64,000 bases of DNA. Origin: Variovorax sp. (GTDB lineage Bacteria; Pseudomonadota; Gammaproteobacteria; Burkholderiales; Burkholderiaceae_C). The notes below the pieces were generated by a model. It was not told where the DNA came from. It worked only from the letters and a program-made list of their open reading frames with translations, and ran no database searches. Each line of letters starts with the position of its first letter. Positions within the stretch are counted from its first letter, which is position 1. Shown here piece after piece: positions 1 to 7,760 of this stretch. The stretch is from NCBI GenBank assembly GCA_017744285.1, contig JAGIBP010000033.1:36585-100584 (forward strand), written 5' to 3'. Position numbers and translations under genes: made by a program.

Positions 1-861
1 AAGCACGCCAACATCAAGCAGGTGCTTTTCTGGGCCGACAACACCCAGCACAAGCGCAAGCTGCTCGACCACTGGCTGCGCGACACCACGATCAACCAGG
101 CGATCGTCTTCGCGAGCACGCAGATCGAATGCGACGGTCTCGCCAACGACCTGCAGCAGGACGGCTTCAGCGCCGTCGCGCTGCACGGCGCGCTGAGCCA
201 GGGCCTGCGCAACCGCCGCCTGATGGCGCTGCGCAATGGCCAGGTGCAGATCCTCGTGGCCACCGACGTGGCGGCGCGCGGCATCGACGTGCCGACCATC
301 ACGCACGTCTTCAACTTCGGCCTGCCGATGAAGGCCGAGGACTACACCCACCGCATCGGCCGCACCGGCCGCGCCGGGCGTGACGGCCTGGCCGTGACCT
401 TTGCCGAGTTCCGCGACCGCCGCCGGATCTTCGACATCGAGCAGTACAGCCGCCAGCAGTTCAAGTCGGAAGTGATTCCGGGCCTGGAGCCGCAGCAGCG
501 CCCGCCGCGCTCGCCGGGCGAATTCGGCCGCGGCCGCAGCACCGAAGGCCATTCCCGCGATCGCAAGTTCGGCGGCGGCGGCCATCGCGGCGGCAACGGC
601 TATGCCAACGCGAGCGGCTTCAACGACCGCAATGCGCGCGGCCCGAACGCCGGCTTCGGCGGCGGACGCGGCGGCAACGAAGGCTATGGCCGCAAGCCGG
701 GCTGGGGCGACAGCGCGCCGCGCGGCAACGCTGCCGGCGCTCCCCGCCGCGAGGGCTTTGCCCCGCGCGACGGCTTCGCCCCGCGCGGCGGCCATGCCGG
801 CGCCGGCAAGGCCTTCGTGCCGCGCGACGGGCAGAAGCGGGGCTTCAAGCCCAGCCGCTGA
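1..861 (+). CDS. DEAD-box ATP-dependent RNA helicase, C-terminal part (5' truncated by window)
   Basis: The reading frame is open from base 1, so the gene starts before the window; 286 residues are visible. They hold the second RecA-like domain of an SF2 DEAD-box helicase: VFASTQIECDG near residue 37, motif V (LVATDVAARGID) near 84-95 and motif VI (YTHRIGRTGRAGRDG) near 116-130. From about residue 165 the protein turns into a low-complexity Gly/Arg/Asp tail with GGG, RGG and repeated RDGFAPR-type units, which usually bind RNA non-specifically. By family knowledge it unwinds short RNA duplexes in ribosome assembly or RNA decay. The long tail suggests an RhlE-like member, but the first domain is not visible, so the subfamily stays open. 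A strong terminator follows directly. Confidence 0.93.
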   Translation, partial: KHANIKQVLFWADNTQHKRKLLDHWLRDTTINQAIVFASTQIECDGLANDLQQDGFSAVALHGALSQGLRNRRLMALRNGQVQILVATDVAARGIDVPTITHVFNFGLPMKAEDYTHRIGRTGRAGRDGLAVTFAEFRDRRRIFDIEQYSRQQFKSEVIPGLEPQQRPPRSPGEFGRGRSTEGHSRDRKFGGGGHRGGNGYANASGFNDRNARGPNAGFGGGRGGNEGYGRKPGWGDSAPRGNAAGAPRREGFAPRDGFAPRGGHAGAGKAFVPRDGQKRGFKPSR

Positions 862-883
862 GCCCGCGCCGCCGATCCCCTTC

Positions 884-916
884 AAAGCCCGCGTTCTCCG
901 GAACGCGGGCTTTTTT
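884..916 (+). terminator. Intrinsic terminator after the RNA helicase gene
   Basis: A perfect 10-bp stem (887-896 with 901-910, GCCCGCGTTC/GAACGCGGGC) has a 4-base loop TCCG. It is preceded by AAA and followed by six T residues (911-916). It lies 25 bases after the helicase stop codon, a classic Rho-independent terminator. Confidence 0.93.
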
Positions 917-948
917 GTTGCCGAACCTATCGGAAACGCCAATAGGGC

Positions 949-987
949 GTCAATTTAGTTGACTCCTGAACAGTTGAAAAGTAATGT
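949..987 (+). promoter_or_regulatory. Putative sigma-70 promoter with overlapping inverted-repeat operator
   Basis: TTGACT (959-964) and TAATGT (982-987) are spaced by exactly 17 bases and fit a sigma-70 promoter for the operon starting at 1060. A perfect inverted repeat, GTCAA-TTTAG-TTGAC (949-963), covers the -35 box, where a repressor would block RNA polymerase. The core ATTTAGTTG recurs at 29341-29349 before the SDR/MarR operon. The call rests on sequence pattern only. Confidence 0.55.
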
Positions 988-1059
988 ATCGCGGCATCGA
1001 GTCTTCCGGCAGCGTGCGCGCGGCCGGTTCGCCCACCTCTTTCATTGTTCTGTTGCCCT

Positions 1060-2133
1060 ATGAAGATCGCGATTCTTGGTGGTGGTCACGGCGCCTATGC
1101 GGCCGCTGCCGACCTGTCCGAAGCCGGACATGACGTGCGCCTCTGGCGGCGGGATGCCGCGGCGCTCGAGCCGGTCATCCGCACCGGCTCCATCACGCTG
1201 AAGGACGCCGCCGGTGCGCGCGACGTGCCGATCGCGCTGGCGACCGCCGACATCGGCGCGGCCATGAACGATGCGGAGCTCATCGTGCTGCCGACGCCCG
1301 CCGTTGCGCAGGAGGACATCGCGCGCGCCATGGCGCCGCACCTGGTCGACGGGCAGGTGGTGTTCCTGCCGCCGGGCACCTTCGGCAGCTACGTGATGGC
1401 GCGCATCGCGGCCGAATCCGGCAGCCGCGCCGAGGTGGCCTGGGCCGAGACGGGCACGCTCCCTTACCTCGCACGCAAGCACGGCGAGCGCGAGGTGAAC
1501 GTGACGATCCGCGCGATCCGCCTGCCCACCGGCGTGTACCCGGCGCGCAAGGAAGAGATGGCGATCGCGGTCATCCGCCGCGCCTATCCGTCGGTGCACG
1601 GCTGCGGCGATGCGCTCTCGGGGGCGCTGATGAACGCCGGCCCGGTCATCCATCCGCCCCTGATGGTGATGAATGCCGCGCCGCTGCAGCACTTCGAGCG
1701 CTGGGACATCCACAACGAAGGCACGCAGCGCGCGGTGCGCGACGTGACCGACCGGCTCGACCACGAACGCATCGCGGTGCGCAACGCGCTCGGCCACGGT
1801 GCGCCGCACTATCCGCTCGCGGACCACTACAACAACGACCAGTGGATGTACGGCGACGCGCACAAGCAGCTCGTGAAGTCGGGCGACTGGCGCGAGAACA
1901 TCGACCTGCACACGCACCGCTACATCACCGAGGACACCGAGCTCGGCCTCGCCTTCCTGGCCTCGGCCGCGCGCTACGCCGGCGTGGATGCGCCGATCGC
2001 GCATGGGCTGCTCGCGATCGTCGGCGGCTTCCTCGGCCGCGACCTGCGCAAGGGGCCGCGCACCCTCGAAGCCCTGGGGCTGGACACACTGACGCCCGCG
2101 CAACTGCGCCAGAGGCTGCACGATGGCGAGTGA
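1060..2133 (+). CDS. NAD/NADP octopine/nopaline dehydrogenase family protein
   Basis: This 357-residue protein begins with a Rossmann dinucleotide-binding turn, AILGGGHGAYAAAADLSEAG (residues 4-23), and continues as a two-domain dehydrogenase like octopine/opine and glycerol-3-phosphate dehydrogenases. Motifs such as HNEGTQRAV and HYPLADHYNND in the C-terminal half suit the helical opine-dehydrogenase domain with a catalytic His. Family members reduce or oxidise an imine or keto group on amino-acid-like substrates; the substrate here is unknown. I chose ATG 1060, which directly precedes the Rossmann strand; a TTG five codons upstream (1045) is possible but has no better ribosome site. The gene overlaps the next one by 11 bases and leads a four-gene operon. 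Confidence 0.82.
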   Translation: MKIAILGGGHGAYAAAADLSEAGHDVRLWRRDAAALEPVIRTGSITLKDAAGARDVPIALATADIGAAMNDAELIVLPTPAVAQEDIARAMAPHLVDGQVVFLPPGTFGSYVMARIAAESGSRAEVAWAETGTLPYLARKHGEREVNVTIRAIRLPTGVYPARKEEMAIAVIRRAYPSVHGCGDALSGALMNAGPVIHPPLMVMNAAPLQHFERWDIHNEGTQRAVRDVTDRLDHERIAVRNALGHGAPHYPLADHYNNDQWMYGDAHKQLVKSGDWRENIDLHTHRYITEDTELGLAFLASAARYAGVDAPIAHGLLAIVGGFLGRDLRKGPRTLEALGLDTLTPAQLRQRLHDGE

Positions 2134-3124
2134 AGGCCTGCCCCGCTTCGCGGCCGTCGGCGCGGGCCGCATGGGGCGCGGCATCGCGATCGCCTTCGCG
2201 TACGCGGGCCACCGCATCTCGCTCATCGACCTGCGCGCGCGCAGCGACGAAGCGTGGCAGACGCTGCGCGCGGAAGCGCAGGCCGAAATCACCGCCAGCC
2301 TCGCAGGTCTCGCGCAGCTCGGCGTGATCGATGCCGCGCAGGCGGCCGCGATCGCCGGGCGCGTGGCGTACGTGAGGGCCGACGATGCACCCGCGGCGCT
2401 GGCCGCGGCCGAACTGCTCTTCGAAGGGGTGCCCGAGACGCTCGGCGCCAAGCGCGAGGCCTTCGATCACATCAACCGCCATTGCCGCGACGACGCGATC
2501 CTGACCTCGACCACCAGCAGCATCCTCGTGACCGAGCTGGCGGCCATGGTGCGTCGGCCCGAGCGCTTCCTCAACATGCACTGGCTCAACCCGGCGTACG
2601 TGATCCCGGTGGTCGAGCTGAGCTGCCATGCCGCCACCGACCCCGGCGTGCTCGCGCGCACCAAGGCGCTGATGGAATCGATCGGCAAGCTGCCCGTGGT
2701 GTGCGGCCCGGCGCCGGGCTACATCGTGCCCCGGCTGCAGGCGCTGATCATGAACGAGGCCGCGCGCATGATCGAAGAGGGCGCAGCCACCGCCGAGGAG
2801 ATCGACAAGGCCACGCGCTACGGCCTGGGGCTGCGCTTCGCCGCGCTCGGCGTGGTGGAGTTCATCGACTTTGGCGGCGCCGACATCCTGCACCACGCGA
2901 GCCGCGAGATGTCGGGCTCGATCGACCGTGCGCGCTACACCGCGCCCGCGATCGTGGACCGCATGGTCGAGCAAGGCCGGCTTGGCCTCAAGAGCGGCAG
3001 CGGCTTCTACGACTACGAGGGGCGCGACGTCGGCGCGTACCGCCGCGACGTGCTGTCGCGCACGCTCGGCATGCTGAAGCACGCGGGCCTCTGGAAAGCG
3101 CCCGCGAACGAAACGCAGCCATGA
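2123..3124 (+). CDS. 3-hydroxyacyl-CoA dehydrogenase family protein
   Basis: The 333 residues show the N-terminal NAD-binding fold with AVGAGRMGRGIAIAFAYAG near residue 10, the TSTTSSI strand near 132 and the catalytic-type His in NMHWLNPAYVIPVVEL near 150. A C-terminal helical domain carries KSGSGFYDYEG, a signature of the 3-hydroxyacyl-CoA dehydrogenase family. Such enzymes oxidise a 3-hydroxyacyl-CoA or related 3-hydroxy acid (the family includes L-carnitine and L-gulonate dehydrogenases) with NAD+. It starts inside the end of the preceding gene and its stop overlaps the next start, so the three are probably translationally coupled. A role in side-chain oxidation of the aromatic island's substrates is an inference. 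Confidence 0.87.
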   Translation: MASEGLPRFAAVGAGRMGRGIAIAFAYAGHRISLIDLRARSDEAWQTLRAEAQAEITASLAGLAQLGVIDAAQAAAIAGRVAYVRADDAPAALAAAELLFEGVPETLGAKREAFDHINRHCRDDAILTSTTSSILVTELAAMVRRPERFLNMHWLNPAYVIPVVELSCHAATDPGVLARTKALMESIGKLPVVCGPAPGYIVPRLQALIMNEAARMIEEGAATAEEIDKATRYGLGLRFAALGVVEFIDFGGADILHHASREMSGSIDRARYTAPAIVDRMVEQGRLGLKSGSGFYDYEGRDVGAYRRDVLSRTLGMLKHAGLWKAPANETQP

Positions 3125-3927
3125 TGAGGCCGATCCGGCGCGCTTTCGCGGACCTGTCGCCGGGGCAGGTCCACTACGCCGAGTGCGGCGACCGCGAGTC
3201 GCCCGCGGTGCTGCTGCTGCATCAGTCGCCGCGCAGCTGGATGGAGTACGGCGCGGTGTTGCCGCTGATCGGCGCGCGCCGCCGCGCGATCGCGATGGAC
3301 ACGGCGGGTTTCGGCGATTCGGCCGCCGTCGCCGCGCCGGCCAGCATCGAGCGATGGGCCGAGGTGGCCCGCGAGCTGCTCGATGCGCTGCAGATCGTGC
3401 AACTCGACGTGGTCGGGCATCACACGGGCGGCGTGATCGCGGTCGAGCTGGCGGCCAGACTCGGGCCGCGCGTGCGCGGGCTCGTGCTCTCCTCGACGCC
3501 TTTTACCGATGCCGTCTTCCGCCAGGCGCGCGCCGGACGTCCGCCGATCGACGAAGTGCCGCCCAGCGAGGACGGCAGCCATCTCGCCGCGCTCTGGCAG
3601 CGCAGGCAGGGCTTCTATCCGCCGGGCCGGCCCGATCTGCTCGAAGCCTTCGTGCGCGATGCGCTCAAGGCCAGCGGCAGTCCCGAGGACGGGCACCGCG
3701 CGGTCGCGGCCTATCGGATGGAAGAGCGCATCCATCTCGTCACGCAGCCCACCTTGCTCGTCCGCGCGACCGACGATCCGTTCGCGTCGCCCCATGCGGC
3801 CGAACTGCACGCGCAGCTCGCGAACGCGCGCGTCGTCGACATCGAAGGCGGCATGGTTCCGTTGCCCGACCAGATGCCCGAGGCCTTCGCGCGCGCGGTG
3901 CTCGACTTCCTGGAGTCATTGCCATGA
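3121..3927 (+). CDS. Alpha/beta-fold hydrolase-like protein lacking the catalytic Ser and His
   Basis: The 268 residues have the alpha/beta-hydrolase layout: oxyanion strand LLLHQSPRSW (31-40), DTAGFGDS (60-67), nucleophile elbow VVGHHTGGVIA (97-107), acid loop RATDDPFASP (D218/D219) and the final helix AFARAVLDFLESL. The elbow reads G-H-H-T-G, so the nucleophile position is His101 instead of Ser. At the usual catalytic His the sequence is EGGMVPLPDQMP, with Met245. The standard Ser-His-Asp triad is therefore incomplete, although the fold looks intact. It may be a non-hydrolytic member (lyase or binding protein). ATG 3121 overlaps the stop of the previous gene, and its own stop overlaps the next start (ATGA). 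Confidence 0.83.
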   Translation: MMRPIRRAFADLSPGQVHYAECGDRESPAVLLLHQSPRSWMEYGAVLPLIGARRRAIAMDTAGFGDSAAVAAPASIERWAEVARELLDALQIVQLDVVGHHTGGVIAVELAARLGPRVRGLVLSSTPFTDAVFRQARAGRPPIDEVPPSEDGSHLAALWQRRQGFYPPGRPDLLEAFVRDALKASGSPEDGHRAVAAYRMEERIHLVTQPTLLVRATDDPFASPHAAELHAQLANARVVDIEGGMVPLPDQMPEAFARAVLDFLESLP

Positions 3928-4868
3928 AGGCGGTGCGCGTGCATGCCTTCGAGGCGCCCCCGGTGATCGAAGAGATTCCGGAGCCGACGCTGCGGCCCGG
4001 CCGCTCGCTGGTACGCATGGAGGCCGCCACCGTGGGCCACATCGACCGCACGGTGTGGCGCGGCAGCTTCCTGAAGCATCCGCCGTTTCCCTACACGCCG
4101 GGCGTGGAGGCAGCCGGCGTGGTGGTCGCGAGCGCGGCGCATGCCGAAGGCCAGCGCGTCTGGCTGCGCGGCAGCGGACTCGGCACGCTGTTCGACGGCA
4201 CCTGGTGCGAACTGATCGACGCACCCGACGAATCGCTGGGCCTGCTGCCCGCAGGCGTGCCGGCCACCATTGGCTCCGCCTTCTTTTCTCCGAGCACCTC
4301 GGCCTGGATCGCGCTGCACGATGTCGCGCGCCTCGCGCCCGGCGAACAGGTGCTCGTGACCGGTGCGAGCGGCGCGGTCGGGTCGCTCGCGGTGCAGCTC
4401 GCGCTCGATGCCGGCGCCAAGGTGACCGCCCTGGTCGCGGACGCTGCGCAGGCCGCATGGATGCCTGCCGGCGCCCAGGTGGTGCTGCTCGGGAGGGACC
4501 CCGCGTCGTCGTTGGAGGCCGTCTCGGTCGACCTGCTGATCGACACCGTCGGCGGCCCGGTGCTCGCCGCCGCGCTGCCGCGCGTGCGGCCCGGCGGCCG
4601 CGCCGTGCTCGTCGGCTACACGGCCGGCAACACGATCTCGCTGGACATCGCGCACTTCCTGCAGCGGGACGTGTCGCTCTTGCCGCTCAACATGTTCCGC
4701 CGCGAATCGGCCGGCCGCGCTGCCGCACCCGAATTGCTCACGAGACTCGCCAACCGGCGCCTGACGCTGGATGTCCAGCCTTTCGCACTCGCCGACGCCG
4801 CGAGCGCCATGGAGTGGATCAGCCAGCGCGGCCACCGAGGCCGCGCGGTGCTGGTGCCGGGGCGCTGA
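3924..4868 (+). CDS. Zinc-free MDR-family alcohol dehydrogenase / quinone oxidoreductase
   Basis: This 314-residue protein belongs to the medium-chain dehydrogenase/reductase superfamily. It has an N-terminal GroES-like domain (MKAVRVHAFEAPPVIEEIP, then PYTPGVEAAGVV near 54-65) and a Rossmann domain with VLVTGASGAVGSLAVQLAL near residue 140, the AxGxVG-type NADPH loop of quinone reductases. The Cys and His zinc ligands of classical alcohol dehydrogenases are not visible, which favours a zinc-independent NADPH:quinone or enoyl reductase. It ends the four-gene operon that starts at 1060 and faces the MarR gene. The substrate is not evident. Confidence 0.86.
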   Translation: MKAVRVHAFEAPPVIEEIPEPTLRPGRSLVRMEAATVGHIDRTVWRGSFLKHPPFPYTPGVEAAGVVVASAAHAEGQRVWLRGSGLGTLFDGTWCELIDAPDESLGLLPAGVPATIGSAFFSPSTSAWIALHDVARLAPGEQVLVTGASGAVGSLAVQLALDAGAKVTALVADAAQAAWMPAGAQVVLLGRDPASSLEAVSVDLLIDTVGGPVLAAALPRVRPGGRAVLVGYTAGNTISLDIAHFLQRDVSLLPLNMFRRESAGRAAAPELLTRLANRRLTLDVQPFALADAASAMEWISQRGHRGRAVLVPGR

Positions 4869-4959
4869 GCGCCCTGGTCGGCCGCCCGGTGCGTTCGGGT
4901 CGCCCGGCGGCGGTCCCGAAGAGCATGCGATCACCCGCGGGCATGCGCCTTCATCAGCG

Positions 4960-5484
4960 TCACTCCTCCTCGCTGCCCGCGTCCGCCGCCGCATCGCCCG
5001 GCGCGCGCGCGTGCAGTTCGATGAGCTGCCGCAGCGTGCGCTTGAGTTCCTCCGCGCGCGCGAGGCCGAAGGGTTCGAGCACCCGCGTCTCGTGCTCGCG
5101 CGCCAGCTCCATCAGCTGTTCCACCGCCTTCGAGCCCTTGCGCGTGATGCGCACCAAGGTGACGCGCCGGTCACTCTCATGGGGCAGGCGCTCGACCTGG
5201 CCGCGCGCTTCCATGCGGTCCAGGAGGCGCGTCACCGTCGGCTGCTTGGTCACCGTGACCTGCGCGAGCTGGCCGATGCTGATCGCCTGGCCGCCCGCGA
5301 GCGATGCCATCACCCGCCACTCCGACACCGAGAAGCCGTTCTTGCGCGCCACTTCGTGGAACTCGGAGGAGATCAGCTGGCTGGCCTGCGCCAGCAGCGC
5401 GGGCAGGTAGTCCTCCACGAACCGCAGCGGCCTGGCCCCCGCGTCGGCGCCGGGCACGCTGCTTGCATCTCTAGGGTTATTCAT
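4960..5484 (-). CDS. MarR family transcriptional regulator (divergent from the 2-oxoacid oxidoreductase operon)
   Basis: The 174 residues form a MarR-type winged helix: dimerisation helices at both ends, HTH region SIGQLAQVTVTKQPTVTRLL near 69-88, and wing ESDRRVTLVRIT near 103-114. MarR proteins usually repress neighbouring catabolic genes until an aromatic acid or CoA ester binds. It lies 84 bases from, and divergent to, the long operon at 5569, so it probably controls that operon and itself. In Variovorax the iad auxin locus is regulated by two MarR proteins (called MarR73 and MarR50, from memory). Position makes this the likely iad repressor, which is inferred and not shown. Confidence 0.9.
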   Translation of the reverse strand: MNNPRDASSVPGADAGARPLRFVEDYLPALLAQASQLISSEFHEVARKNGFSVSEWRVMASLAGGQAISIGQLAQVTVTKQPTVTRLLDRMEARGQVERLPHESDRRVTLVRITRKGSKAVEQLMELAREHETRVLEPFGLARAEELKRTLRQLIELHARAPGDAAADAGSEEE

Positions 5485-5568
5485 GATTGTGGATACATTC
5501 AGTTCTAAACATTATAGAGACCGAGGTTCCGATTGGAACCCTCGCGATTCCGGACAAGAAGGGGCCCC
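5485..5568. promoter_or_regulatory. Divergent promoter/operator region between MarR and the iad-type operon
   Basis: This unusually AT-rich 84-base spacer holds CTAAACATT at 5503-5511, a 9-mer repeated exactly at 17758-17766 before the binding-protein genes. It sits where both divergent promoters must lie, so it is a candidate MarR operator. No clear -35/-10 pair can be named. A ribosome site (AAGAAGGGG) precedes ATG 5569. Confidence 0.45.
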
Positions 5569-7752
5569 ATGGCTGAGCGATCGTTCGTCGAAGAAGTGAA
5601 GAAGCTGCGGCTCTCGGGCGGCGAAGTGTTCCGCGGCGAAGGCATTCTGGCAGTCACCAAGGCGCTGCTGGAGTCGGGCGTTTCCTATGTCGCCGGCTAC
5701 CAGGGCGCGCCGATCTCGCACCTGATGGACGTGCTGGCGGACGCGCAGGACATCCTCGCCGAGCACGGCATCCGCTTCGAGAACAGCGCCAGCGAGGCCA
5801 CCGCCGCCGCCACGCTCGCGGCCTCGGTCAACTACCCGCTGCGCGGCGCCGTGACCTTCAAGGCGACGGTGGGAACCAACGTGGCGTCCGATGCGCTCGC
5901 CAACCTGGCCTCGGGCGGCGTGACCGGCGGCGCGCTGGTGATCGTGGGCGAGGACTATGGCGAAGGCTCGTCCATCATGCAGGAGCGCAGCCACGCCTTC
6001 GCGATGAAGTCGCAGATCTGGCTGCTCGATCCGCGTCCGAACCTCCCCTGCATCGTGGAGGCGGTGAAGCAGGGCTTCGAGCTGTCGGAGGCGAGCCACA
6101 CGCCGGTGATGCTGCAACTGCGCATCCGCGCCTGCCATGTTCACGGGCAGTTCGTGGCGGGCGACAACCGGCGCGCGAGCTTCACGCTCAAGGAAGCGCT
6201 GGAGAACCCGCAGCGCGACGTCAGCCGCATCGTGCTGCCGCCCGCGAGCTTCCTGCACGAGCAGGAGAAGGTGCGCGACCGCTGGCCCGCGGCGGTGAAG
6301 TTCATCGAGGAACGCGGGCTCAACGAGTTCTTCTCCGAGGATGCGGATGACATCGGCATCATCGTGCAGGGCGGCAGCTACAACACGCTGGTCCGCGCAT
6401 TGGAGCGGCTCGACCTGGCCGACGTCTACGGCAACACGAAGATCCCGCTCTACGTGATGAACGTGGCCTATCCGGTCATCGAGAGCGAGGTGCTGCGCTT
6501 CTGCGCAGGCAAGCGCGCGGTGCTGGTCGTGGAAGAGGGGCAGCCCAACTTCATCGAGCAGAACCTCGCGACCATCCTGCGGCAGGCGGGTTCCACCACC
6601 GCGCTGCACGGCAAGGACATGCTGCCCGTGGCCGGCGAGTACACCGCCGCCGAGCTGCTAAAGGGCGCGCGCAGCTTCGGCGAGCGCTACGGCCGCCTGC
6701 AGCCGCTGCCGGTGCCCGCGCCGGTGCGCAAGGTGATCCCCCTCACGGCCGTGGCGGACATCGGGGTCGACGGCGCGCCCGAACCCGTGAAGGCGCTCGC
6801 CGAGAGCGTGCATGCGCGCCCGCCGGGCTTCTGCACCGGCTGCCCGGAGCGCCCCATCTTCAGCGCGATGAAGCTGGTCGAGCGCGAACTCGGACCGCAC
6901 CACGTCAGCGCCGACATCGGCTGCCACCTGTTCTCGATCCTGCCGCCCTTCGACATCGGCAACACCACGATGGGCTACGGCCTCGGTGCGGCCGGCGCTG
7001 CGGCGCTCAACACCCAGGCCGGCAAGCGCGCGATCTCGGTGATGGGCGACGGCGGCTTCTGGCACAACGGGCTCACCAGCGGCATCGCCAACGCGGTCTT
7101 CAACGAGAGCGACAACCTCACCATCGTCGTCGACAACAACTACACCTCCGCCACCGGCGGGCAGGACATCCTGTCGTCCAAGGCGGTCAACGCCACGCGC
7201 AGCACCGGCCACGAGATCGAGCGCGCGGTGCGCGGCGTCGGCGTGAAGTGGGTGAAGACGATGCGCCGCACCTATGACGTCGCCGGCATGCGCGATGCGC
7301 TCAAGGACGCCCTGACCACGAAGCAGAAGGGCCCGAAGGTGCTGGTCGCCCAATCGGAGTGCATGCTGAACCGCCAGCGCCGCGAGAAGCCGCTGGTGCG
7401 CAAGGCGATCGCGGACGGCAAGCGCATGGTGCGCGAGAAGTTCGGCGTCGATTCCGACACCTGCACCGGCGATCACTCGTGCATCCGGCTGTCGGGCTGC
7501 CCCTCGCTGTCGATCAAGCCCAACCCCGATCCGCTGCGCACCGACCCGGTGGCGCACGTGCTCGACAGCTGCGTGGGCTGCGGCGTGTGCGGCGAGGTCT
7601 CGCATGCGGCGGTGCTGTGCCCCTCGTTCTACAAGGCGCAGATCGTGAGCAACCCCAGCCGCTGGGACCGCCTGCGCGACGGCCTGCGCCAGCGCGTCAT
7701 CGGCTGGCTGCAGAAGGGCGAGGCGAAGCGCCGCGCCGAGTACGCGTTCTGA
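5569..7752 (+). CDS. Indolepyruvate ferredoxin oxidoreductase-like alpha subunit (TPP, Fe-S)
   Basis: The 727 residues carry an N-terminal 2-oxoacid oxidoreductase pyrimidine domain (GYQGAPISHLMDVL near 46-59), a central region, CTGCPERPIF near 422, and a TPP-binding part with GDGGFWHNGLTSG near 494 and VDNNYTSATGGQD. The C-terminus holds ferredoxin-like cysteine clusters: CTGDHSC near 632 and CVGCGVCG near 668. Enzymes of this class turn a 2-oxo acid plus CoA into acyl-CoA and CO2. Within this locus the best-fitting substrate is isatinate (2-aminophenylglyoxylate), giving anthraniloyl-CoA; that is inference. It is first of the iad-type operon (iadA by position). ATG 5569 follows AAGAAGGGG; the upstream TTG at 5533 is less likely. 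Confidence 0.9.
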   Translation: MAERSFVEEVKKLRLSGGEVFRGEGILAVTKALLESGVSYVAGYQGAPISHLMDVLADAQDILAEHGIRFENSASEATAAATLAASVNYPLRGAVTFKATVGTNVASDALANLASGGVTGGALVIVGEDYGEGSSIMQERSHAFAMKSQIWLLDPRPNLPCIVEAVKQGFELSEASHTPVMLQLRIRACHVHGQFVAGDNRRASFTLKEALENPQRDVSRIVLPPASFLHEQEKVRDRWPAAVKFIEERGLNEFFSEDADDIGIIVQGGSYNTLVRALERLDLADVYGNTKIPLYVMNVAYPVIESEVLRFCAGKRAVLVVEEGQPNFIEQNLATILRQAGSTTALHGKDMLPVAGEYTAAELLKGARSFGERYGRLQPLPVPAPVRKVIPLTAVADIGVDGAPEPVKALAESVHARPPGFCTGCPERPIFSAMKLVERELGPHHVSADIGCHLFSILPPFDIGNTTMGYGLGAAGAAALNTQAGKRAISVMGDGGFWHNGLTSGIANAVFNESDNLTIVVDNNYTSATGGQDILSSKAVNATRSTGHEIERAVRGVGVKWVKTMRRTYDVAGMRDALKDALTTKQKGPKVLVAQSECMLNRQRREKPLVRKAIADGKRMVREKFGVDSDTCTGDHSCIRLSGCPSLSIKPNPDPLRTDPVAHVLDSCVGCGVCGEVSHAAVLCPSFYKAQIVSNPSRWDRLRDGLRQRVIGWLQKGEAKRRAEYAF

Positions 7753-7760
7753 GGATCGAG

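Noticed and set aside
1042..2451. 469-codon minus-strand open frame across the octopine-dehydrogenase-like gene
   Set aside because: It is antisense to a gene with clear motifs. Its translation is rich in Arg, Ala and His without any family pattern. Such frames are common where GC content is high.
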